Assembly: GCA_965371855.1 (NCBI GenBank) | Contig: CBDUZZ010000009.1 | Coordinates: forward strand, 12,186 to 76,185 | Direction of reading: 5' to 3' | Source of the DNA: JAADEM01 sp965371855 | GTDB lineage: Bacteria; Bacteroidota; Bacteroidia; Bacteroidales; Marinilabiliaceae | Length of the DNA stretch: 64,000 nucleotides | Shown: piece by piece, positions 41,681 through 50,269 of the stretch | Numbering within the stretch: the stretch's first letter is position 1 | How the letters are laid out: each line of letters opens with the position of its first letter | Notes under the pieces: model-generated | Told to the model about the DNA's origin: nothing | What the model saw: the letters and a program-made list of their open reading frames with translations, nothing else | Database searches by the model: none | Position numbers and translations under genes: made by a program

Positions 41681-42838
41681 TTAATGATTAAACACGAACA
41701 TTAGTTGAATACCAAGTCCACCATAAAGGTTTTCTTTGGCTCCCATAGTTGGTAATTGATTGTTTTCCGGATTCCAATATCCCATTACATACAAAGTGGT
41801 GTTATCGAATTGCCGATACCAATTTACAAAATTATAAACAGATTTATTTAACCAATCGTAATAAATTATTACGTTAATATTGTCAAACATACCAAAAGTA
41901 TAAGTCGCTGAGAGGGCTGTAAAATTTGTTGTTTGTGAAAACTGAAATGCATTCTCATCATTGGCAATAAACATATGTTCCAATACCATGTTTAAGCCAC
42001 TGCCAAGACCAAAAGTATAATCCGTTCCAAGTGTAAATGTTTCCTGATTAGTGAATTGTCCTATGTTTTTACTTTTGTGAATCCATGCTCCTTCAAACCA
42101 AAGTCCTACAACCAAATCCCATTTACCATCCAGTCCGATTCTGTTTTCCGGAATCTCACCATATTCAGGCTCTATGCTGTTCATGTACCTTGAATCAGCA
42201 ATCCGGTGATGATATGAAATGGCAAGTTCTCCCAAAGGAACGGGGCTTTGAAATCTTCCACCAAATTCGGGAGTTTTAGCATTTGTTTCTATAAGTTCCA
42301 GACCTTTAGTATCCTTATTTCCGTACAAAACCCAAAGCCACAAATTGGCATTGTTCATGAAATAATATCTTCCTAATCCTGCCCATACCCCATTTGTTAG
42401 TTGAAGAGGATCGCGAGGGTCAACCTGATCAAACCATCTAAGGGCGCGAAGCATATTGGCAGAACCGAAATTTATTTTCTGTAATCCGGCACGAACTTCA
42501 AACTGTTTGGTGGAATATCTTCCCCAAATTCGGTAAGGACTAATGTTTCCATCAGCTGAAGCCGAATCGACGAAATGAATACCGGCGTCGCCAAATAAAT
42601 TTGCAGAAACTTCGAAATCAATCAAGCGCTCTGTTTGTAGTGGCATCTCATAATTCAGTTGTGGAATGTATCTGCCACCAAGATATAAAGGGTATGGATT
42701 TTCAGGATTAAGATGTGCCCATGTTGATAGCTGACCTGTAAATTTGGGGAGGTTATTTACTTTCTGAGTGCTATCCTGTCCGATAACCTTTAAACTCACA
42801 AAAGCAACTAAAACAATTATATATAATATTTTATTCAT
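41681..42838 (-). CDS. Outer-membrane beta-barrel of the Lol-like operon
   Basis: 385 residues from ATG 42838 (a TTG nine bases upstream is in frame). It has a signal peptide (MNKILYIIVLVAFVSLKVIG). The rest alternates aromatic beta strands (FEVRAGLQKINFGSANMLR, LWLWVLYGNK, AISYHHRIADS, GLWFEGAWIHKS, ENLYGGLGIQLMFVFNH), as in porin-like or DUF1302-type barrels. It is the first gene of the operon with the LolD, LolC, LolE and LolA-like genes, which suggests a trans-envelope route ending at this barrel. Exact family is uncertain. A possible -7 box TAAATTTG lies at 42905-42912. Confidence 0.85.
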   Translation of the reverse strand: MNKILYIIVLVAFVSLKVIGQDSTQKVNNLPKFTGQLSTWAHLNPENPYPLYLGGRYIPQLNYEMPLQTERLIDFEVSANLFGDAGIHFVDSASADGNISPYRIWGRYSTKQFEVRAGLQKINFGSANMLRALRWFDQVDPRDPLQLTNGVWAGLGRYYFMNNANLWLWVLYGNKDTKGLELIETNAKTPEFGGRFQSPVPLGELAISYHHRIADSRYMNSIEPEYGEIPENRIGLDGKWDLVVGLWFEGAWIHKSKNIGQFTNQETFTLGTDYTFGLGSGLNMVLEHMFIANDENAFQFSQTTNFTALSATYTFGMFDNINVIIYYDWLNKSVYNFVNWYRQFDNTTLYVMGYWNPENNQLPTMGAKENLYGGLGIQLMFVFNH

Positions 42839-42937
42839 TGCCGGCAACTATTCCATAATTAAGAAAGTTTATCGATTCTATTTCCAAAACAGGCAGGTCA
42901 AAACCAAATTTATGAAAAAATATTTAATAAAAAATTG

Positions 42938-42975
42938 ATTTTACTTTTTACCTGTAAAAAACATAGTACCAAAAT
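42938..42975 (+). repeat. 38-bp perfect direct repeat, copy 2
   Basis: Identical to 37223-37260 and placed 100 bases upstream of the barrel start, next to a possible promoter box. Copy 1 lies 139 bases beyond the last gene of the same operon. Confidence 0.85.
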
Positions 42976-43144
42976 TCAGAACTTTTCTTAGGCGGAATAC
43001 CCTGGGTTAAAATTCACATCACCCTGTCAGCGGCCTTGGGCCCTGACAGTGGTGCTTTTGCGAAACAAAAACAAATTACAGGCAAGTTTACCGCTGACAG
43101 AGTCTCCGACTGCTGTCAGGGTATCCTCAAAAGGTCTAATCCAA

Positions 43145-43177
43145 AACCCTACAAGAGTTTTAAACTCCTGGAGGGTT
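43145..43177. repeat. AACCCT...AGGGTT hairpin
   Basis: aaccctacaagagttt and taaactcctggagggtt pair with two mismatches. This is a REP-like intergenic palindrome without a clear T-run. Confidence 0.55.
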
Positions 43178-43273
43178 GATTTAAGCAGCCTTGCATATAT
43201 ATAGGTGCAGTTCAAACTACACCCATAGTAGTACCTAAATCATGAAATATTTTATATTTAGTTTTTGACGATT

Positions 43274-43343
43274 CGATGTCCTCCTTTTTCGGACGATCGA
43301 ATGTCGTAAAACCTCAAATCGTCCCGCAGGTCATTTGAGCGTT
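43274..43343 (-). repeat. Dispersed palindromic repeat, copy 2
   Basis: Inverted relative to copy 1 at 2354-2427. Like that copy it lies directly after a gene end, here just beyond the terminator of the adenylate kinase gene. Confidence 0.6.
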
Positions 43344-43380
43344 AAAAACCTACGGCGTGGCTTCGAGCCTCACCGTAGGT
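43343..43380 (-). terminator. Terminator of the tandem adenylate kinase gene
   Basis: On the minus strand acctacggtgaggct, loop CGA, and agccacgccgtaggt form a 15-base stem with two mismatches, followed by TTTTT (43348-43344). It lies 17 bases after the stop at 43398. Confidence 0.85.
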
Positions 43381-43397
43381 CGTACAGGAAAATCAGT

Positions 43398-44567
43398 TTA
43401 TTTTATATTTTTGAAACTACTTTCGATTTCAGTTGATACTCTTTCAAGTACTTCTTCAAATGAGGCCATTCCATCTATTGCTGCAACATCATGCAGTTCC
43501 TGATACTTTTCAATTACCGGGATAGTTTTGGTTTTGTGCTCTTCTAATCGTTGCACAATCCTTTCAGTACTCGAATCATAGGGCATAGAAGCATCTGTTT
43601 TACTCCTCTTGTCTAACCGCCTGATTAGTTCCAGTGTATCAACATCTATCTCTACAATTTTATTGATTGATGATTCATGTTTTTTTAATATCCCGTCTAA
43701 AATATATGACTGTACCAGAGTACGTGGATATCCTTTAAAAATAAAGCCTTTGCCATGTTTTGTGTTTTCGATTTTTTGTTCAATCAAACGAATAACTATT
43801 TCATCAGGAACCAACTGCCCATTTTCATATAGAGCCTTTATCTCTTTTCCCGTAGGAGTACCCTTTTGTATTTCAGCATCAAGCATGGCACCTGTAGCTA
43901 CAAATTCCAAATTATATTTTTTTGCTATCGCTTTCCCTATAGATCCCCTACCCGAGCCCGGATAGCCGAATATCACAATATTCAAAAGTTTTTTACTCTG
44001 CTCAATATTGACAAGTTGTACGATATCAGATTGAACATCTTTAATGCTTTGCATCCCATTAATCGACTTATAGTTGCCCCTCTCTTTGAAAAAATTCAAT
44101 ACAGGCAGAGTTTTATTACTGTACTCTTTAAGTCGGTTTCGGATAACCTCTTCATTATCGTCCATTCGCCCTGATACTTTACCACGCTCAACTAATCTCG
44201 TTACCGACTCCTCTTCAGGCACTTCGATACTAATCAGCAAATCAAGTTTGGTGTTCAGCTTTATCATCAAGCCCTCCAGGATATATGCCTGTACAAAAGT
44301 ACGTGGGAATCCATCAAAAAGAAAACCATTTACGTCAGGATGCGAACGTATAGTTTTTTCGATTATCTGAACTATTATCTCATCAGATACCAACCCACCT
44401 TGAGCGATAATACTTTTAGCCTGTAGTCCTAATTTAGTTTCATCAGCTAACTCTTTTCTTAAGATATCACCGGTTGAAATATAAAACAGTTTGAATTTCT
44501 TAATTAAATATTCAGATTGAGTTCCTTTTCCTGCGCCCGGAGGACCAAATAGAGCAATGTTTAACAT
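43398..44567 (-). CDS. Tandem adenylate kinase with a degenerate second copy
   Basis: 389 residues made of two adenylate kinase-like halves. The first (1-190) has a canonical P-loop GPPGAGKGT (8-16), STGD (31-34), DGFPRT (85-90) and the lid line GKVSGRMDD; it lacks the zinc Cys, as in short-lid forms. The second (194-389) keeps the fold, but P-loop Lys becomes Arg (GYPGSGRGS, 201-209), TGDILR becomes TGAMLD, DGFPRT becomes KGYPRT and the lid GRxDD line is lost. The first half may catalyse AMP + ATP = 2 ADP. The second is probably a non-catalytic nucleotide-sensing or structural domain. It follows the oxidoreductase/DUF1080 pair on the same strand but does not seem functionally tied to it. Whether a separate adk exists elsewhere cannot be seen. 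Confidence 0.9.
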   Translation of the reverse strand: MLNIALFGPPGAGKGTQSEYLIKKFKLFYISTGDILRKELADETKLGLQAKSIIAQGGLVSDEIIVQIIEKTIRSHPDVNGFLFDGFPRTFVQAYILEGLMIKLNTKLDLLISIEVPEEESVTRLVERGKVSGRMDDNEEVIRNRLKEYSNKTLPVLNFFKERGNYKSINGMQSIKDVQSDIVQLVNIEQSKKLLNIVIFGYPGSGRGSIGKAIAKKYNLEFVATGAMLDAEIQKGTPTGKEIKALYENGQLVPDEIVIRLIEQKIENTKHGKGFIFKGYPRTLVQSYILDGILKKHESSINKIVEIDVDTLELIRRLDKRSKTDASMPYDSSTERIVQRLEEHKTKTIPVIEKYQELHDVAAIDGMASFEEVLERVSTEIESSFKNIK

Positions 44568-44600
44568 AGATTTAATTGTTAATTGTTAATTTATGACAAA

Positions 44601-45962
44601 TTACACTTTAGGCTCCCAACCTTTTTCGTACTCTCGTTTCCACAGCTTATTAGCTTTTTTACTATTTACGATATGACCATTTGTATTGTCAATTTTCAGA
44701 CGTTCATCACTACGATAAGCAATGTTAGCTAAATGGCAAAGAAGAGTACTTTTCACTCCTTCATCAACCGGTGAATTCTGTTTTGATGCTTTACCTCTGA
44801 TTGTATCAAAAAAGTTTGTAGTGTGCATGGTAGAAAGGTCTCCTCCTCCACCAAGAGCAGTACCTGACTCCTGAGTACCGGCTGTACTTTCCTTAATAAA
44901 CTTGCCTTTTCTATCAAATAATTTGTAATGGCCCCGGTCAATAATTACAGATCCTTCACTTCCATAAATAATTGTACCGCGACCTAATCCATAGGTATTG
45001 TATCCATTCCGACTCTTACCATCCCACTTGATTATTTTATTTCCTTTAAACTTAAATGTTGCATCCATAGAGTCATACATCTCCCAACCATCATCAAGAA
45101 AATGCTTTTTATCCGCTTCAACATAAACTTCATCAGGGTAATCTACCTGAAGAGCCCAACGAGCAATATCTAATTCATGGGTAGCATTATTACCTGTTTC
45201 TGCAGTTCCGTAATTCCAGCCGTACCAGTGCCAGCTATAGTTCCATGTATCATGAGTATATTCACGATGTATAGCCGGTCCTTGCCACTGCTCCCAATCC
45301 AAACCTTCAGGCGGTGCTTGTTTCACCTGATTAGGAGTTCTTCCCCTACTATTTACATAAAAAGCCACTGCCTTATATGGATCACCAATAGCACCTTCAT
45401 GAATAGCTTTAATAATCTCTTGTGACTCTAATGAAGAGCGTTGCTGGTTTCCCATCTGAACCACTTTGCCATATTTTTTTTGTGCTTCAACTAACATCTC
45501 TCCTTCAAACGGATTATGACTTATGGGTTTTTCAACATAAACATGTTTTCCATTTGCCATAGCTAACAATGCTCCTGGAGTATGCCAGTGGTCAGGTGTA
45601 GCAAGAAAAACAGCATCTATATCTTTATCGTTTATCACTTTAAAAAAGTCTGCTTCGAGCTTTGGCTTATAATCAAATTTATTTAATACACGTTCAGCAG
45701 CCCTGTCACGCAGACTTTTCATAACATCACACAGATACAATAAATCAACATTATTACTCTTATTTGCAATTGAAGGGATATATGCGCTATATCGTCTTCC
45801 AAGACCTACAAGACCAACTCCAAGTCTGTTATTTGCTCCTACTATACGCGCATAACTTTTAGCTGAAAACCCCATAGCACCAATTGTTATTCCGGCAGCA
45901 CCCAGAGTCGTCTTTTTCAGAAATTCTCTTCTTGATCTGTTTTTTGAATTCTCTTTTCTCAT
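44601..45962 (-). CDS. Exported Gfo/Idh/MocA family oxidoreductase
   Basis: 453 residues. A twin-arginine signal (SRREFLKKTTLGAAGITIGA, residues 10-29) sends it folded, with cofactor, to the periplasm. Rossmann fold GVGLVGLGRR (48-57) and the catalytic-lysine line VEKP (K145) are intact. The C-terminal region has HELDIARWALQVDYP. The family oxidises or epimerises sugars with tightly bound NAD(P). Its start is separated by three bases from the upstream double-DUF1080 gene. In known pathways such oxidoreductases make 3-keto glycosides and DUF1080 proteins cleave them, so this pair is a plausible 3-keto-glycan unit. Substrate unknown. Confidence 0.93.
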   Translation of the reverse strand: MRKENSKNRSRREFLKKTTLGAAGITIGAMGFSAKSYARIVGANNRLGVGLVGLGRRYSAYIPSIANKSNNVDLLYLCDVMKSLRDRAAERVLNKFDYKPKLEADFFKVINDKDIDAVFLATPDHWHTPGALLAMANGKHVYVEKPISHNPFEGEMLVEAQKKYGKVVQMGNQQRSSLESQEIIKAIHEGAIGDPYKAVAFYVNSRGRTPNQVKQAPPEGLDWEQWQGPAIHREYTHDTWNYSWHWYGWNYGTAETGNNATHELDIARWALQVDYPDEVYVEADKKHFLDDGWEMYDSMDATFKFKGNKIIKWDGKSRNGYNTYGLGRGTIIYGSEGSVIIDRGHYKLFDRKGKFIKESTAGTQESGTALGGGGDLSTMHTTNFFDTIRGKASKQNSPVDEGVKSTLLCHLANIAYRSDERLKIDNTNGHIVNSKKANKLWKREYEKGWEPKV

Positions 45963-45965
45963 AAC

Positions 45966-47348
45966 CTACAATTCTTTTATTTTAATGTTTTTAAAACGCA
46001 CTTCATCGCCATGATCCTGCAGTAGGATATGACCGGCTTTAGCATTACCGAAATCTTCCCACTTCTGATATTTACTGTAATCTACCAAAGCTTCCCACAT
46101 TTGGGTGTTTCTTTCATATTCAATTACCTTTATACCATTAAGGAAATGACTCACTTTATTGCCCCTCACTTCAACTCTTGCTCTGTTCCATGAGTCAATG
46201 CCGTTAAAACGTTTTCTTTTCAAATTAGAATCAAACATACTCCCATCAGCAGAGATAAGATCATACAACGAAGCAAGAGTTCTGTTTCCTTTAACACCCA
46301 TTTTTGCATCAGGATGATTTTTATCATCTAATATCTGAAACTCACAACCGATAGCCGAACCAGCTCCTTTATTAAGTTCCGGATCAACAAAATACTTAAT
46401 ACCGCTATTAGCACCTTTAGTTAAATTAAAATCTACTTCAAGAATAAAGTCCGAATATTTTTTATCGGTAATTATATCACCCCCGTTACCCGACTCTTCA
46501 CCTTCGGCTTTTTCTACAACCAAAATACCATCTTCAATGTGCCAGCCTTTTTCAGGGAAACCATCCAATTTTACCCCTCTCCATCCGGTAGTAGTTTTTC
46601 CATCCCACAAAAGGGTCCAGCCTTCATTCTTTTCTCCTTCAGTAAGAGTATTATTTAAATAACTAACCTCCCTGACACTCTTTGGCATTTCCAGCATATC
46701 ACTCTCTGCAGCGTTAGGGTTAATACGGATATTTCTCCAACGAATTGCTTTACCTGCCAAGGCCTTGTTATTTCCTATTCCATGAACCTGAAGAGCTATA
46801 AACCCTTCCGGAGTCATATCATCAACCAGATTTACTACAGGTTTACCATTAAGCCATGTTCTTATTTTATTTCCTACTGCCTCAATTCTGAATTTATTCC
46901 ATTCACCATTTTTAAATAACTTTTTTGAAGGACGATTATACTCCAACGGATAGAGCCAACCCCTGCGTGCCTCATCATAAATACCAGCAGTCCATCTTCT
47001 TTCCGAATCGTCGCACTCTACCTGATATCCGTGTACTCTTCCATTACTATACTCTTTATAACTCTCACTTCTGATTTGCACACCTGAATTCAGACCACGA
47101 TCCATCTTCATCTCATACTCAAGAATAAAATCGCCATACAGTTTTTTAGTTGCCAAAAAAGTATTTGGACTTTTTAACGTACTTACGCCAACTATCTCAC
47201 CGTTTTCAACACTATATTTGGCACTACCATTAAGAACCTCCCATCCTTTCAGATTTTTACCATTAAACAGATTTTCCCAGCCTGTATCTGACTGACTATA
47301 TGCAGATACGACACAAAACAATAGAATTAAAACAAATAGATTTTTCAT
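45966..47348 (-). CDS. Double DUF1080 (3-keto-glycoside hydrolase/lyase-like) protein
   Basis: 460 residues from ATG 47348; upstream in-frame starts would add a false leader. A signal peptide (MKNLFVLILLFCVVSAYS) precedes two DUF1080 beta-jelly-roll domains: about 25-215 (WENLFNGKNLKGWEVLNG, MDRGLNSGVQIRSE, VHGYQVECDD) and about 240-460 (WTLLWDGKTTTGWRGV, TKGANSGIKYF, GCEFQILDDKNHP, ILLQDHGDEVRFKNIKIK). DUF1080 members have been shown to break 3-keto-disaccharides and 3-keto-glycosides. The tandem form may handle two positions or provide one catalytic and one binding domain. It is first in the pair with the TAT oxidoreductase and has a promoter-like box upstream. Confidence 0.92.
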   Translation of the reverse strand: MKNLFVLILLFCVVSAYSQSDTGWENLFNGKNLKGWEVLNGSAKYSVENGEIVGVSTLKSPNTFLATKKLYGDFILEYEMKMDRGLNSGVQIRSESYKEYSNGRVHGYQVECDDSERRWTAGIYDEARRGWLYPLEYNRPSKKLFKNGEWNKFRIEAVGNKIRTWLNGKPVVNLVDDMTPEGFIALQVHGIGNNKALAGKAIRWRNIRINPNAAESDMLEMPKSVREVSYLNNTLTEGEKNEGWTLLWDGKTTTGWRGVKLDGFPEKGWHIEDGILVVEKAEGEESGNGGDIITDKKYSDFILEVDFNLTKGANSGIKYFVDPELNKGAGSAIGCEFQILDDKNHPDAKMGVKGNRTLASLYDLISADGSMFDSNLKRKRFNGIDSWNRARVEVRGNKVSHFLNGIKVIEYERNTQMWEALVDYSKYQKWEDFGNAKAGHILLQDHGDEVRFKNIKIKEL

Positions 47349-47385
47349 ATTAAAAAAATTATAATTAATTATATACATTATCGAA

Positions 47386-47393
47386 CAAAGATA
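47386..47393 (-). promoter_or_regulatory. -7 box for the DUF1080/oxidoreductase pair
   Basis: TATCTTTG on the minus strand fits TAnnTTTG exactly, 37 bases before the ATG at 47348. A TTG at the -33 distance is not present. Confidence 0.45.
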
Positions 47394-47400
47394 GAAAACT

Positions 47401-47742
47401 TTATTTATCCTCATCTTTTACTTTATCCTTATTCTTATTCTTTTTCTCAATTCTCTCTTCAAACTTCTTTTCCCACTTTTTGGTAACATCATCAAGAAAA
47501 GGAACTGAGACACCAACGATAAAACGCCATCTTGACCAATCAACGGTTGAATTACTATCAGGATTAATTACTCTTCCCTGATCATCCTCATCAGGAAAAT
47601 CAATGGGTCGGCTTATTTCATACCTTGATGATGAGTTTGTAGTCCCAAGGGTAATGTCTGCGCCTTTAAAATGCATAACAACAGATAAAAAATAATTATA
47701 TGGTATATCCGATTCATTTTTTTGATATATCCTGTGCATCAA
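47401..47742 (-). pseudogene. C-terminal fragment of an outer-membrane-like protein
   Basis: The open frame begins inside the malic-enzyme 3' end in another frame, but protein-like sequence starts only after the malic stop (47714): YNYFLSVVMHFKGADITLG, then VDWSRWRFIVGVSVPFL and a Lys/Glu-rich tail. That looks like the last strands of a Bacteroidota envelope protein. No signal peptide or start of its own is visible, so it is read as a 5'-truncated gene; a genuine short protein starting at MHFKGADI cannot be excluded. Confidence 0.45.
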
Positions 47743-49987
47743 TAACAGTTACAGCAGTAATATCTACAATTTCACGTACAGAACAATTCATTTGCAACAC
47801 ATTGATTGGTTTCTTAATTCCCATCACAATGGGGCCAATAATTTCAGCACCACCAAGTTCATTCATCATCTTATATGCGATATTACCGGAACTCAGATTA
47901 GGAAATATAATGGTATTCACATCCATACCTTTAATTCTGGAAAAAGGATATTTCTCATCACGCAGTGCAGTATTAAATGCATAGTTAGCCTGCATTTCAC
48001 CATCTACATGCAAATCTTGATGATTCTCATGCAAAAAATTCACAGCTTCTCTTACTTTACGAGGACTTCCCTCCTTGGTTGAACCAAAGTTTGAATATGA
48101 AACCATTGCCATAACAGGTGTCATGTTGAAATTACGTACAACATCTGCAGTCATAAGTGCAGTATCAACTAAAGTACGTGATGTAGGGCTATAATTCACT
48201 GTGGTATCAGCAAAGAAAAATGGACCTTTTTTAGTCATTACAATGTACATACCTGCTATATTATCAAAAGTATCTTTTGATCCAACTATCTGAAGAGCAG
48301 GTCTGATTGTATCGGCATATTTATTGGTATACCCTCCTATAAAGCCATCTGCTTCACCGCTTTCCACCATCATTATACCAAAATAATTAGGATTATTCAT
48401 TAACTCACGTGCCTCTATCAAGTTCAATCCTTTACGTTGTCTCTTTTCAAAAAGCAACTTCGCAAATCTCATTCTTCTATCATTTTCCTCCTCATGTTTA
48501 ATATCAATAATAGTCATTCCTTCTATGTGGACACTATTCTCCCGGGCAACCTTTTCAATTGAAGTTTTCTTACCAAGAAGAATTGGAATAGCTATTCCTT
48601 CATGCCTGACTGTATCTGCCGCTTTCAAAACTTTAAATTGATCAGCATCAGCAAATATTATTCGTTTAGGATTAATCTTGGCTCTCTGATGTATTCCGTC
48701 AACCAGCTTATCATACAAGCCCATTCTTTTCATTAACTTAACCTTATACTCCTCAAAATCCTTTATTGTCACACGTGCAACGCCAGTATCCATAGCTGCT
48801 TTTGCCACTGCTGGCGCAACTGCAGTTATCAAACGAGGATCTAAAGGAGTTGGAATAATATATTTGCGACCAAAGGCGAGATTCTGACTTTTATATGCAG
48901 CATTTACCACCTCAGGCACATCTTCTTTGGCCAAATCGGCTAAAGCATATACTGCTGCCCTTTTCATCTCTTCATTAATCTTTGTAGCACGTACATCAAG
49001 TGCACCCCTGAAAATATAAGGAAACCCAAGTACATTATTTATCTGGTTTGGATAATCAGATCTTCCCGTTGCAAAGATTATATCCGTACGAGCTGCTACT
49101 GCAATATCATAGGCAATTTCAGGATTCGGGTTAGCCATAGCAAAAACAATGGGATCTTTTGCCATACTCTGCACCATCTCTTTTGTCATTACATCAGCTT
49201 TCGACAGGCCAAGAAAAACATCAGCCCCTTTAATAGCCTCATCCAGAGTTGTAAAATCCGTTTTACGAGCAAACTCCAGCTTATACTTATTCAAATCGTC
49301 TCTTTTATCAGACAATACTCCCTTACTGTCTAACATCAACACATTTGTAAGTTTCACACCTAAGCTTATATATAGTTTGGAACACATAATAGCAGCAGCA
49401 CCGGCACCATTAACAACAACTTTGATATTTTCTATCTTCTTACCATTTAATTCCAGTGCATTCAACAAACCTGCTGCAGAGATAATTGCAGTACCATGTT
49501 GATCGTCATGAAATACAGGGATATCCAACTCTTTAATCAATCGTGTTTCTATTTCAAAACACTCAGGCGCTTTTATATCCTCAAGATTTATACCTCCAAA
49601 TGTTGGTGCAATAGCCTTTGCAACCTTTATAAAAGCCTCTGTATCATTCTCGTCAACCTCAATGTCAAACACATCAACATCAGCAAACACTTTAAACAGT
49701 AATCCTTTACCCTCCATTACCGGTTTTCCGGCTAACGGGCCAATATTACCCAATCCAAGAACTGCCGTTCCGTTTGACATTACTGCAACAAGGTTATTTT
49801 TAGCGGTATACCGGTATGCATCATCCGGATTATTCTCAATCTCTTTACAAGGTTCAGCAACCCCGGGAGTATACGCCAACGAAAGGTCACGTTGTGAACT
49901 ATAGGGTTTTGTAGGAACAACTTCAATTTTTCCGGGACGACCCATTTCATGATACTTTAAAGCATCTAGCCTTGTTATTTTATTCAT
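47714..49987 (-). CDS. maeB: NADP-dependent malic enzyme with C-terminal PTA domain
   Basis: 757 residues, usual for MaeB-type hybrids. Residues 1-430 are the malic enzyme: RDLSLAYTPGVAEPCKEIE, VGLGNIGPLAGKPVMEGKGLLFK-type glycine-rich lines, FHDDQHGTA (metal and substrate site) and the NADP fold VVVNGAGAAAIMC. Residues about 430-757 match phosphotransacetylase (GEADGFIGGYTNKYADTIRPALQIVG) but in this class serve regulation by acetyl-CoA rather than catalysis. It converts malate to pyruvate with NADPH in the cytoplasm. It has its own promoter-like box and no functional tie to its neighbours. Confidence 0.96.
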   Translation of the reverse strand: MNKITRLDALKYHEMGRPGKIEVVPTKPYSSQRDLSLAYTPGVAEPCKEIENNPDDAYRYTAKNNLVAVMSNGTAVLGLGNIGPLAGKPVMEGKGLLFKVFADVDVFDIEVDENDTEAFIKVAKAIAPTFGGINLEDIKAPECFEIETRLIKELDIPVFHDDQHGTAIISAAGLLNALELNGKKIENIKVVVNGAGAAAIMCSKLYISLGVKLTNVLMLDSKGVLSDKRDDLNKYKLEFARKTDFTTLDEAIKGADVFLGLSKADVMTKEMVQSMAKDPIVFAMANPNPEIAYDIAVAARTDIIFATGRSDYPNQINNVLGFPYIFRGALDVRATKINEEMKRAAVYALADLAKEDVPEVVNAAYKSQNLAFGRKYIIPTPLDPRLITAVAPAVAKAAMDTGVARVTIKDFEEYKVKLMKRMGLYDKLVDGIHQRAKINPKRIIFADADQFKVLKAADTVRHEGIAIPILLGKKTSIEKVARENSVHIEGMTIIDIKHEEENDRRMRFAKLLFEKRQRKGLNLIEARELMNNPNYFGIMMVESGEADGFIGGYTNKYADTIRPALQIVGSKDTFDNIAGMYIVMTKKGPFFFADTTVNYSPTSRTLVDTALMTADVVRNFNMTPVMAMVSYSNFGSTKEGSPRKVREAVNFLHENHQDLHVDGEMQANYAFNTALRDEKYPFSRIKGMDVNTIIFPNLSSGNIAYKMMNELGGAEIIGPIVMGIKKPINVLQMNCSVREIVDITAVTVIDAQDISKK

Positions 49988-50033
49988 TTTTATGTTATTT
50001 AAAAATTTAATGTTATTATTAGAAACTAATTAT

Positions 50034-50041
50034 CAAATTTA
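50034..50041 (-). promoter_or_regulatory. -7 box for maeB
   Basis: TAAATTTG on the minus strand, 46 bases before the ATG at 49987; the -33 element is only TTT. The 282-base gap to 50269 holds nothing else that I recognise. Confidence 0.4.
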
Positions 50042-50269
50042 CTCATTTTCATAGGTAAAAACCATCTTTTATCAGGAAGAAATTAAGCATATATTTTTAA
50101 AATCATTTAATAATCTGATATAATGCACACTAATTAACATATATAACTTTTTAAATAAGTCATTAATTAATACCATTTGAACATTTATCATCCATTTCAA
50201 TTTGCTCAAATGAACATATTAAGTTATTTTCACGATGTAATTCAATCAAGGCATAATAATTATAATAGC

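Larger units (their letters stand above)
42839..43397. other. Repeat-rich gap of 560 bp
   Basis: Contains the 38-bp repeat (42938-42975), GCTGACAG/CTGTCAGGG words (43027-43120), a hairpin at 43145-43177, a smaller one near 43204-43223 (ggtgcagtt/aaactacacc), the dispersed repeat 43274-43343 and a terminator. No gene is seen; the open frame 43027-43215 is made of these repeats. Confidence 0.7.

Noticed and set aside
43027..43215. 62-codon minus-strand frame
   Set aside because: Made up of intergenic palindromic repeats.
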